Under the pieces are notes generated by a model. That model saw only the letters and a list, made by a program, of their open reading frames with translations. It was not told the origin of the DNA and ran no database searches. Both the position numbers and the translations under genes were made by a program. Source: a virus. From it: DNA of 31,259 nt. Below are positions 15,058 to 21,180 of this stretch, piece after piece (positions within the stretch are counted from its first letter, which is position 1; each line of letters begins with the position of its first letter). Where the stretch lies: positions 1 to 31,259 of the IMG/VR virus record IMGVR_UViG_3300029268_000088; one strand, written 5' to 3'.

Positions 15058-15439
15058 TGCCCACCTCCCCAGTTTCAAGTTTCGAGTTTCCAGTTTCAAC
15101 CTTCTTCACATAATCATCCAAGTGGCAACCGATACGAAGCAGCATAGCGATTGTCTGGACAAGCTCTCTCCGTGCAAGCTCCCTATTGCCGATCAAAGCG
15201 GCCTCCAAAAACTCCATGTATTCTTCACCAAAAATAGAGTACCCGGTACAACCGTCTTTCGATTCATTATTAAATCTGGCTCTGTTGAGCTGGGCTTCAA
15301 CCTCGGCTAAACTGTCAGCAGGATACAGCACATCCGGCCACTCCGGATAATACTCGACTGCACTATAAAGCTCCACAATCGCATCATCACATAAAGCTTC
15401 TAGCGCCATCTGCTCTATGACTGTCTTGATTTTATTCAT
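15050..15439 (-). CDS. small acidic helical protein, MazG-like features
   Basis: A 129-residue protein with EEYMEFLEAALIGNRELARRELVQTIAMLLRIG, recalling the Glu-rich EExxE helices of MazG-like pyrophosphatases and phage homologues; the catalytic pattern is incomplete by eye, so this is only a hint. Its C-terminal 16 residues (VETGNSKLETGEVGNG) are coded by a family B repeat, so the tail is probably a recent extension. The start at 15439 has AAAGGACA upstream, supplied by a family F repeat. Confidence 0.65.
   Translation of the reverse strand: MNKIKTVIEQMALEALCDDAIVELYSAVEYYPEWPDVLYPADSLAEVEAQLNRARFNNESKDGCTGYSIFGEEYMEFLEAALIGNRELARRELVQTIAMLLRIGCHLDDYVKKVETGNSKLETGEVGNG
15070..15100. repeat. 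short-period repeat, family B
   Basis: Three units of the TTTCAAGTTTCGAGTTTCCAG type; translated in the minus gene as TGNSKLETG. Located at the 3' end of one gene and the 5' side of the next. Confidence 0.75.
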
Positions 15440-15442
15440 GTT

Positions 15443-15466
15443 GTCCTTTCCGTGTATTCCGTGGTG
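15443..15466. repeat. short-period repeat, family F
   Basis: On the minus strand CACCACGGAATACACGGAAAGGAC. It directly precedes the ATG at 15439 and supplies its ribosome site. Confidence 0.65.
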
Positions 15467-15473
15467 AAAAAAG

Positions 15474-15839
15474 TTATAACAGTTCCACTATAATGCCGCC
15501 AGTAAGCGAGTATGTCTTATTCCCGACAGTAAACGTATTGTTTGACGTGGAAGGCGGATAAAGATCATACTTCTGTAACCTGTTCATCTTCATATCCTGT
15601 TCAACAAGTTTGAAGTTCTCATTACTGATTCTTATGTGATTCGTCAGGCATGACCACGCAGCCACCTCATTCATGTCGACAGCGTCGCAATTCTTGGCAA
15701 TACTGATAATCGCCTTCCACATGCGTCGATTATTGATTACATCCAGATACGATCCGCAAGTCATTACTAAAACACAAATTCCCAGTAAAAAAATTGCGTA
15801 ATCCCTCAAATCCATCCGTGTAATTAAACTTTTTTTCAT
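15474..15839 (-). CDS. small membrane-anchored protein, unknown
   Basis: A 121-residue protein with one membrane segment at about residues 14-30 (YAIFLLGICVLVMTCG), followed by a short helix and a polar C-terminal part. No family was recognised. It is preceded by AAAGGA with eight-base spacing; the AAAGGA belongs to a family A repeat lying between it and the head morphogenesis gene. The neighbours are virion genes, but the anchor suggests an accessory or exclusion role. Confidence 0.65.
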   Translation of the reverse strand: MKKSLITRMDLRDYAIFLLGICVLVMTCGSYLDVINNRRMWKAIISIAKNCDAVDMNEVAAWSCLTNHIRISNENFKLVEQDMKMNRLQKYDLYPPSTSNNTFTVGNKTYSLTGGIIVELL

Positions 15840-15848
15840 TTTATTATC

Positions 15849-15878
15849 CTTTGTGTCTTTGTGTTCTTTGTGGTTAAA
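15849..15878. repeat. short-period repeat, family A (TTTGTGTTCTTTGTGG)
   Basis: Three units of the CTTTGTGT type ending in GGTTAAAC. On the minus strand the first part gives the TAA stop of the head morphogenesis gene, and the last part the AAAGGA ribosome site of the next gene. Confidence 0.75.
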
Positions 15879-16593
15879 CTCTCTTCGCCTCGCCGTTCAG
15901 TTCCATCAGATTCTTTTCCTTGCCGCCGATCTCAACCTTGGTCGACCGGAAAGCCGTCGTGATATCCTTCCACTGATCCGGCGTGTAATCTTCTGCCATC
16001 CGGTCCATGTCCACCGTCAGATCCTTCGGGCTGAAGCTGAACCCATTCTGAGAAGGCCCCGGCAGCGCTTTACTGTCCGCAATACCCTTCTCTTCAGCCT
16101 GGCTCTTCGTCATCTTAATCACCATGCACCGGCAGCCCCAGTCCCACGGCGGGTAGTGCGTGTCCCAGAACGGATCATCCCAGGGAAGCACCTTTCCATT
16201 GAGCGCGGCATGCTCTGCGCGTTCCTTGCCGTCTGCCATGGTCACATACATCCAGTAAGGGAAGGCGTCTGACACTTCCACGGCCGACGCATAGCGCCCG
16301 ACCGCGTAAGCCTCAAAGCCGTTGACGCGCATGATCAGCTGCGCCCGAGCCTTTGCGCCCTCGACATCGCCGATCTCGGCTGCTATCTCATTGCGGACCT
16401 TGCGCCAGTCGCCGCCCTCGGGGATCTGGGCAACCAGATCCTGGATGCGCCGGAGCTGCGCCAGGTCATCCAGACGCGCAGCCGTAAAGGCCCTGGACTT
16501 CAGCTGATCCGGAAGCTTCCCGAACGCCCCAGGGGTCATTGTCGCCTTGCCCCTCAAATAATTCGCCGCCACCTTGTTCTCTTGAATCTTCAT
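15874..16593 (-). CDS. head morphogenesis protein (Mu gp30 / SPP1 gp7-like)
   Basis: A 239-residue protein. The signature lies at about 125-158: RAEHAALNGKVLPWDDPFWDTHYPP then WDWGCRCMV, the H-x-x-L..G and 'P..WGCRC' pattern of the SPP1 gp7/Mu F family. The N-terminal part is helical. Mu gp30 is about 430 residues, so this is a short member, missing the N-terminal portion. It overlaps the small membrane gene upstream (ATGA). In Mu it follows the portal gene on the same strand; here the portal is not next to it, and the terminase is on the other strand 13 kb away. Confidence 0.85.
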   Translation of the reverse strand: MKIQENKVAANYLRGKATMTPGAFGKLPDQLKSRAFTAARLDDLAQLRRIQDLVAQIPEGGDWRKVRNEIAAEIGDVEGAKARAQLIMRVNGFEAYAVGRYASAVEVSDAFPYWMYVTMADGKERAEHAALNGKVLPWDDPFWDTHYPPWDWGCRCMVIKMTKSQAEEKGIADSKALPGPSQNGFSFSPKDLTVDMDRMAEDYTPDQWKDITTAFRSTKVEIGGKEKNLMELNGEAKRV

Positions 16594-16793
16594 TTCCGAA
16601 ACCTCCTTTTGTTATTCCTAAAAATCACACCGAAAATAATGGCGCAGCAGGTAACCGGCCACAGCATGGCAAGCGCAAGGCTGCTGATCCAATTATAACG
16701 GGTGCGCCACAGATAGGTTATAAATGCATCCGTAGCCATGCACATAAGCGAAAAAGCCAAATACACTATCATGATAATTGATCCGTCTTTCAT
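16590..16793 (-). CDS. small two-helix membrane protein
   Basis: A 67-residue protein with two hydrophobic segments (about residues 6-24 and 37-56) separated by a short charged loop (TRYN), and a basic C-terminus (RNNKRRFRK). This could be a holin-like or other small membrane protein. It overlaps both neighbours: ATGA with the head gene downstream and with the gene upstream at 16790-16793. No family is assigned. If it is a holin, its place before a virion gene would be unusual. Confidence 0.6.
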   Translation of the reverse strand: MKDGSIIMIVYLAFSLMCMATDAFITYLWRTRYNWISSLALAMLWPVTCCAIIFGVIFRNNKRRFRK

Positions 16794-17095
16794 ATTGTCA
16801 TCTGTTTATAAATTCTGAGTGCTATCATCTGGGCTTTAAGCTCAAAGTCGTTTGTCTTCTCACGCCATTTCAACACAAGAAGTTCAATCCACTCTGGTGA
16901 GTTTACATCAAACTTCAGGCCGAAGTGAGAAGAGAGATCTACCATAATCATTTTAGCTGCATACGAGCTCGAAAGATAATTAAGGTTATGCCTAATAACT
17001 TTAGCCCACGAATTGACTATCTGCTTAGATTCCCACGAAAGAGACTCATAAGGCGCATGGCGACCCAGTTTCAAGTTTCCAGTTTCAATTTTCAT
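16790..17095 (-). CDS. small helical protein with repeat-derived N-terminus
   Basis: A 101-residue protein whose first 10 residues (MKIETGNLKL) are coded by a family B repeat. No other Met occurs before residue 49, and AAGGGATAAG just upstream fits a ribosome site, so this start is likely. The core is helical with EWIELLVLKWREKTNDF. It overlaps the next gene by ATGA. The function is unknown. Confidence 0.55.
   Translation of the reverse strand: MKIETGNLKLGRHAPYESLSWESKQIVNSWAKVIRHNLNYLSSSYAAKMIMVDLSSHFGLKFDVNSPEWIELLVLKWREKTNDFELKAQMIALRIYKQMTI
17065..17092. repeat. short-period repeat, family B
   Basis: CAGTTTCAAGTTTCCAGTTTCAA, on the minus strand encoding the first residues of the next protein. 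Adjacent to the composite repeat at 17100-17158. Confidence 0.75.
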
Positions 17096-17096
17096 C

Positions 17097-17693
17097 TTAT
17101 CCCTTCCGTGCCTTTCCGCCTGCCCGCCGTAGCTTTAGCGAAGGTGGGTGTTTTCCGTGAGCAGTCGATGTTTTCTGTTTCTGCTTCCAGCCGCCGAGCC
17201 CGTTGACATGCAGGTAATTCTCGCGCTCTTCGCTGCCATCCTCCCACATCTGCGGATTATCCATGCACTCTGCCAGGTGCCGGAACCATGAATCAAGGTC
17301 GAGGATCCAGCAGCCAGGGGAAATCTTCACAAGTTCGATATGCCCTGCCCGTGAGAGCCGCATCATGGTTTCGTATTTCCGGTTTCGGTTCATGTCCCGG
17401 AGACCAAGCGCAGCGCACAGCTCCGAACAGAGCCGGTACCACCGCCCGCCTACCGGAACAAAGTTATAGGTCCCGTCCGGCTGCGGGGCGAACTTGCCGA
17501 CCTGCATAGCCGGAACCTCTGCCCCCCGCTTCGGGACGTATGCATTCTTATCCGGAGCGACCCGAAGCATGTCCGGCTTAGACAGTTCATGGAACCGCTT
17601 GGCTGCCTCTTCCGTCATCTGGCGGTTGCGCGGTTCTAAAACCAGAGCCGGACCCCCGAAAAGATCATGTTGAACTAATTTTTGTGCGTTCAT
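17097..17693 (-). CDS. putative DNA-binding regulator, candidate late activator
   Basis: A 198-residue protein, start at 17693 with AGGAG upstream. Residues of about 105-145 read as a winged helix/helix-turn-helix region: a helix with NRNRKYETMMRLSRAGHIE, then VKISPGCWILDLDSWFRHL, like excisionase- or Mor-type DNA-binding proteins. In Mu the late activators Mor and C follow gam and gemA; this gene has the same order here (Gam at 18615, GemA-like at 17716), so it is the best candidate activator of the late promoters at 14279 and 26974. The C-terminal tail (SLKLRRAGGKA) is coded by the composite repeat, so its end is probably not native. This is inference from place and helix pattern. Confidence 0.4.
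   Translation of the reverse strand: MNAQKLVQHDLFGGPALVLEPRNRQMTEEAAKRFHELSKPDMLRVAPDKNAYVPKRGAEVPAMQVGKFAPQPDGTYNFVPVGGRWYRLCSELCAALGLRDMNRNRKYETMMRLSRAGHIELVKISPGCWILDLDSWFRHLAECMDNPQMWEDGSEERENYLHVNGLGGWKQKQKTSTAHGKHPPSLKLRRAGGKARKG
17100..17158. repeat. composite short repeat, families F and G
   Basis: On the minus strand a CACGGAAAACACC segment, an inserted CTTCGCTAAAGCTACGGCGG block (family G), and GGAAAGGCACGGAAGGGA resembling family F. It encodes the last residues of the regulator gene and supplies the ribosome site of the next. Confidence 0.6.
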
Positions 17694-17715
17694 CTGGCAT
17701 CTCCTTTTAAAATCG

Positions 17716-18330
17716 CTAGAACGGGCGGGGGGAACGGGGGGAAACGGGGGGTAAGCCATCGGACGCATCAACATGCGTTTTTTCTACACCCCCCCTTAAA
17801 TCGCATTTTAAAGCGGTTTCCGTCGATGCTGGCTTAGCTTGCTTTTTAGCCCTTGAGCGCAGGGTGAAGATTACCTGCCAGACCTGCTTAGCATTCGCAT
17901 CCGAAAGCTTCACCTTGTGGATCTTCTCCATCAGCGAATTGGCGTAACGCATGGCTCCCTCTTCGCCGCCGAAGGATGAACCAAGCTCTTTGCATTCTTC
18001 CTTAAGACGCCAGACCGCCCGGCGCACTTCGTCTGCAGACTGCTTGATTGAGCAATGCACCTGCACCGTGCGCTTGCCGGACAGCACAAAAAATCCGTCC
18101 AAAACCTTATTGAACTCCGTCTGGTTGATAGTCCGGAAGCTCGTCTTGCAGACAAGATCCCAGAGCGTCTGCTTCCGCCAGTCATCAAACTTCACATCCG
18201 TCAGCCCCAGCTCCGTCTGTTTCTTATGGGCTGCATTCGCCGCCAGAATCAATTCGCGTACCTGCTCGCGATTCAGGAAAAACGCTCCCTGTGCGACAAT
18301 CGCCTCTATATCCTTTCCCGCTTTACTCAT
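17716..18330 (-). CDS. possible GemA-like (Mu gp16) regulator
   Basis: A 204-residue protein, start at 18330 preceded by AAGGGA. The N-terminal two thirds is helical: FFLNREQVRELILAANAAHKK, LGLTDVKFDDWRKQTLWDLV and NQTEFNKVLDGFFVLSG. This pattern of a short DW segment followed by a helix with a conserved final hydrophobic pair recalls GemA/DUF1018 family proteins, which in Mu follow Gam; the likeness is weak. The C-terminus contains a Pro/Ser-rich stretch from a run of C (PPVSPRSPRPF), which overlaps a G-quadruplex motif on the other strand. Confidence 0.4.
   Translation of the reverse strand: MSKAGKDIEAIVAQGAFFLNREQVRELILAANAAHKKQTELGLTDVKFDDWRKQTLWDLVCKTSFRTINQTEFNKVLDGFFVLSGKRTVQVHCSIKQSADEVRRAVWRLKEECKELGSSFGGEEGAMRYANSLMEKIHKVKLSDANAKQVWQVIFTLRSRAKKQAKPASTETALKCDLRGGVEKTHVDASDGLPPVSPRSPRPF
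17723..17751 (+). other. G-quadruplex motif inside a gene end
   Basis: Plus strand runs G3 (17723-17725), G6 (17727-17732), G6 (17736-17741), G6 (17746-17751) with loops of one, three and four bases, a canonical intramolecular quadruplex. It lies on the template strand of the minus gene. Confidence 0.6.
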
Positions 18331-18408
18331 AGTATCAGTCCCTTCTTTCAACGTCTCACTTTAAAAATCCCCCCGGACTCGTCGCCGCCGGGAGTGTCGG
18401 CGGTGTGG

Positions 18409-18612
18409 TTACTCCGGCTTAGACTCTTCGCCTTTGCACTTTTTCACTTTTGACTTTTCACTTTTAGCTTTCTTCTCGGCTGCCTTGGCATCCTTATCAG
18501 CCTTCGCCTTGGCTGCCTTCGCATCCGCATCAGCCTTGTCCGAATCCTTCGCCTTCAGGATATTGGCTGTGGTCTTAGCGACCGTCTTTGTACGTCTCCA
18601 TACTGCTGGCAT
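18409..18612 (-). CDS. small lysine/alanine-rich protein
   Basis: A 67-residue protein rich in Lys, Ala and Asp (KADADAKAAKAKADKDAKAAEKK) forming one long charged helix. Start at 18612 has a strong GGAGGT ribosome site. The last third (KSEKSKVKK) is coded by a family D repeat. It sits between Gam and the GemA-like gene. A DNA-binding or histone-like role is suggested by composition only. Confidence 0.6.
   Translation of the reverse strand: MPAVWRRTKTVAKTTANILKAKDSDKADADAKAAKAKADKDAKAAEKKAKSEKSKVKKCKGEESKPE
18434..18468. repeat. short-period repeat, family D
   Basis: CACTTTTTCACTTTTGACTTTTCACTTTT type, minus-strand AAAAGTGAAAAGTC units, coding the KSEKSKVKK tail of the small basic protein. 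Confidence 0.7.
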
Positions 18613-18614
18613 AG

Positions 18615-19139
18615 TTATTCACCTCCTTCCTTTTTCAGTTCAACAAAAAAGTTTTCCTTGTTCGCGATCTTCAACCCGACCGCCGCCAGGTTGGCAATCA
18701 GCCCATCCTGCTTCATCGCGTAAGCCGTCAGGATGGCATCCTTGTCCAGTTCCGTCTTCTCACGCAGGAACGGCTTGAAGCCCGGATTCAGCTTCATCAT
18801 GTCAATGGTGTGCTCAATCTTCACGCCGCCGACCTGCTTCACAGCAGCCGGGCAGGTACGGAAGCCGATGATGCCATGGATCAGCTCGACGCTCTTGCGC
18901 GTCTCGAACTCCGCCTGGTTCAGCGTCGCCCACGCCTGGATATCACCGAAGAACGCCTCGGCCTTCTCCGTCAGCTCCGTCAGCTCCGTCTCATACCGCT
19001 TACGGATCGCATTAATCTTCTCCTCCATCTCCAATGTCTGCTGCTCCCGCTGAATCTCCAGCCGTGCATACTCGCCCAGGACTGTCTCCAGCTCCTCGCG
19101 GTCCCTGATCGTTGTCGGTTTCGTCATTTTCTTTGCCAT
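18615..19139 (-). CDS. gam: Gam host nuclease inhibitor / DNA end-binding protein
   Basis: A 174-residue protein matching Mu Gam: an N-terminal coiled coil (EYARLEIQREQQTLEMEEKINAIRKRYE), then ATLNQAEF, RKSVELIHGIIGFRTCP, and the C-terminal REKTELDKDAILTAYAMKQDGLIANLAAVGLKI. Length equals that of the family. Gam binds DNA ends and protects phage DNA from host nucleases. The start is at MAKKMTKP, and AAAGGACAGAGACT upstream gives the ribosome site. It lies after the terminator at 19193 that closes the preceding group, and starts the next group. Confidence 0.9.
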   Translation of the reverse strand: MAKKMTKPTTIRDREELETVLGEYARLEIQREQQTLEMEEKINAIRKRYETELTELTEKAEAFFGDIQAWATLNQAEFETRKSVELIHGIIGFRTCPAAVKQVGGVKIEHTIDMMKLNPGFKPFLREKTELDKDAILTAYAMKQDGLIANLAAVGLKIANKENFFVELKKEGGE

Positions 19140-19150
19140 AGTCTCTGTCC

Positions 19151-19192
19151 TTTAGAATTGCCTTATTGCCTTATTGCGTTATTGCCTTATTG
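19151..19192. repeat. short-period repeat, family E (TTATTGCC type)
   Basis: Four units of CCTTATTG/CGTTATTG (period 8-9), on the minus strand CAATAAGG units, between terminator and the Gam ribosome site. Confidence 0.8.
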
Positions 19193-19222
19193 AAAAAAAA
19201 GGGCAGGCCTGCGCCGCTGCCC
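19193..19222 (-). terminator. rho-independent terminator
   Basis: On the minus strand GGGCAG (19222-19217) pairs with CTGCCC (19206-19201) around a GC-rich loop, followed directly by eight T. It lies just after the gene at 19237-19560 and before Gam. It is strong and unambiguous in form. Confidence 0.75.
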
Positions 19223-19236
19223 GGTCGGCGGACCGG

Positions 19237-19560
19237 TTAGGCCGGTTCGTCTTTCACGTCCTGGGTCGCCACCGTGTTGGTGAACTGAACGGAGAAGAAC
19301 TGATTGATCTCAGTCCCGGCCGTATTCACGCTGCTGCTCTTAGCCATCTGCATCATCGTGGGCTTGTCAGCCGCTGCGAGTGCATCGTATACCTCGAACA
19401 ACTGGTTCAGCAGTGCGAACAATACCTTGCGGATATCGCCCGTAGTCCCGTCAGCCTCGGCGGCTGTCATCTCCGGAAGCGATGCGATTGGGAACGTCAC
19501 GTTCGTCGCGTTCTCACTCCAGCTTGCTACCCATGTACTTGGTTTGGGGTCAAATGCCAT
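19237..19560 (-). CDS. unknown small early protein
   Basis: A 107-residue protein of unknown function, acidic, with a hydrophobic helix DIRKVLFALLNQLFEVYDAL in the middle, followed by a Thr/Ser-rich region. AGGTGAATAGGAA upstream gives the ribosome site, so the start at 19560 is clear. A strong terminator follows. It lies between the MuB-coupled small gene and Gam; no catalytic motif is seen. Confidence 0.65.
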   Translation of the reverse strand: MAFDPKPSTWVASWSENATNVTFPIASLPEMTAAEADGTTGDIRKVLFALLNQLFEVYDALAAADKPTMMQMAKSSSVNTAGTEINQFFSVQFTNTVATQDVKDEPA

Positions 19561-19563
19561 TTC

Positions 19564-19839
19564 CTATTCACCTCCCTTCATGCCTGGCTGGCTCTCTTTC
19601 GTTGTTTCTAATTTATAAAGTTGTCCATGCTTTTCCCGAAGCAAAGCGACACATAAAACAGTTAAGATATCCTCGCGCTGCATATTAATATTTTCAAGGA
19701 ACACTCTCACCCATGTCGGATCGTACATCATGGCCCAACGGTTAATTGCATCAAAGCCTTCAATTCCGTATGCGGATCCATCAATTTTCTTAATAATCTT
19801 GAGCATCGGAATAGTTCGATCCATTGTGTAACTAGTCAT
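19564..19839 (-). CDS. unknown small early protein after MuB
   Basis: A 91-residue protein with no known family. It contains FDAINRWAMMYDPTWVRVFLEN, a helical stretch, and a hydrophobic segment DILTVLCVALL. It begins just after the MuB gene's stop at 19843, so it is likely co-translated with it. The function is unknown. Confidence 0.65.
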   Translation of the reverse strand: MTSYTMDRTIPMLKIIKKIDGSAYGIEGFDAINRWAMMYDPTWVRVFLENINMQREDILTVLCVALLREKHGQLYKLETTKESQPGMKGGE

Positions 19840-19842
19840 ATC

Positions 19843-20814
19843 CTACCTCCTCTTAAGAACAGCCTGAACCGCCTCGGTCACGGCTGGCACTTCAAGCCCT
19901 CTCGTGCGGATCCGGCGGGCCACGTCCCGGACAAACGCCATGCAACCGTTCTGGATGGCAGCAGGCTTGATGATGCGGGAAGCCATAATAAGCTCCTGCT
20001 TATCCGCGTCCGGGAAGATGTTCGCCAGATAGGACCGCACATCGCGCTCGCTGAACTCAAGCTTGACGCGCTCGCTGATCCGGTTGGTCGAGAGCTGACG
20101 GGCCTCGACATACGCCGCCTTGTGAAGCTTCGCCCACATAGCCGGGATTCCGATCATGACGAATTCCCCTGGCGTCCGGTTGGTCAGGCTCTTAACCACA
20201 TTCATGCAGTGGGGCCCCATGTGATGCGCCTCATCAATGATCAGGCAGCGGCGGGCGGCATTGAGCAGCTCACGGCACTTCTCAAGACGCTGCATCCCTG
20301 ACAGACCTGCCACGGATTCCCATCCCAGCGCATGCAGGATCTCGCCCAGCATCGAGCTCGGGGAATCGTTCCACATATCCGTCGCCTCGATCATGACAAT
20401 GCGTGAACCGTACTTACCGCACAGCACCTTGGCGGCGGTTGTCTTGCCCATGCCGGACTCGCCATCCACGAATACGACGCGATCCGTCCCCCAGCTCTTC
20501 ATGACTTCCAGCACGGCCAGCCGGACTGCCACCACGGCAGGCAGATCATCATACAGAAGCTCGCCGGAGTCATTGCCGGTCATCTCCTGGATGATCGTAA
20601 AGACGCCCTTGTAGTTGTTAAGCTGCTTCTCCAGGTCATAGCCGTCCAAGTTACCCTCGCGCATATCACGGAAGGTCTTCTCGCTGCCGAGCGCAGGGAA
20701 TTCCTGCATCAGCTTTTTGAGACTGAAGCCACGCCGCCCGGCGTAGCCATCAATGGCGCGGGAGATTTCCTGTATCTCAGCCGCCGCGTCAACCGTCATC
20801 TTCTCGTTACTCAT
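19843..20814 (-). CDS. B: MuB-like AAA+ transposition target protein
   Basis: A 323-residue ATPase. Walker A GESGMGKT lies at residues 118-125, Walker B LIIDEAHH at 191-198. A small helical domain precedes the ATPase, and the C-terminal region has EFVMIG and RTRGLEV. MuB binds DNA, selects target sites, and activates the MuA transposase. It is directly downstream of the transposase gene, as in Mu, though a disrupted small gene lies between. The start at 20814 is chosen for the AAAGGACACAT ribosome site; 20841 would add a poorly supported extension. Confidence 0.92.
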   Translation of the reverse strand: MSNEKMTVDAAAEIQEISRAIDGYAGRRGFSLKKLMQEFPALGSEKTFRDMREGNLDGYDLEKQLNNYKGVFTIIQEMTGNDSGELLYDDLPAVVAVRLAVLEVMKSWGTDRVVFVDGESGMGKTTAAKVLCGKYGSRIVMIEATDMWNDSPSSMLGEILHALGWESVAGLSGMQRLEKCRELLNAARRCLIIDEAHHMGPHCMNVVKSLTNRTPGEFVMIGIPAMWAKLHKAAYVEARQLSTNRISERVKLEFSERDVRSYLANIFPDADKQELIMASRIIKPAAIQNGCMAFVRDVARRIRTRGLEVPAVTEAVQAVLKRR

Positions 20815-20912
20815 TGTATGTGTCCTTTCTTTGAAATCCATCCCCGTTTTCGGAACGAAGGCTGGGGATTCCTTCTAGCCGGCCTGGCATTCGACCGTCG
20901 CCGTCTGCCAGT

Positions 20913-21149
20913 CTATTCCTGCTTAGTTCTTTCGCTGCCCAAGCTCAGCACCTCAATCTGTTGTTCACTTGCAATCTTTGTCAATCGAATCTGTTCAGCC
21001 AACCAGTCGCGCACCTTGATGTAATTCTCCTTTGATTTAAAAGCATGACCTTTATACATGCCCCATCCATTTCCGCCGTGACCAGCCCGCACCCAGTACT
21101 CATAAAGATCATGCTGCTCTTCCAGCCAAACTTAAATTGTATTTTCCAT
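20913..21149 (-). pseudogene. small gene with an in-frame TAA near its start
   Basis: From 21149 the frame reads MENTI, then TAA (21134-21132), and continues V-W-L-E-E-Q-H-D-L-Y-E-Y-W and about 60 more residues to a TAG at 20913-20915. The downstream part (GHGGNGWGMYKGHAFKSKENY) looks like a real, conserved-type protein. A good ribosome site (AAAGGCAC) from repeat family F lies before the ATG. Either a nonsense change broke the gene, or translation starts later, or the repeat replaced the true start. A sequencing error is also possible. Confidence 0.5.
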
Positions 21150-21176
21150 TTCGTGCCTTTCGTGTATTTCGTGGGT
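21147..21176. repeat. short-period repeat, family F
   Basis: On the minus strand CCCACGAAATACACGAAAGGCACGAAATGG, lying between the transposase stop and the small gene, and carrying its ribosome site and ATG. Confidence 0.75.
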
Positions 21177-21180
21177 AAAA

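Noticed and set aside
17763-17783. ACGCAT-CAAC-ATGCGT followed by six T, a terminator-like hairpin on the plus strand
   Set aside because: It lies within a minus-strand gene with no plus-strand transcript visible, and the six-base stem is weak.
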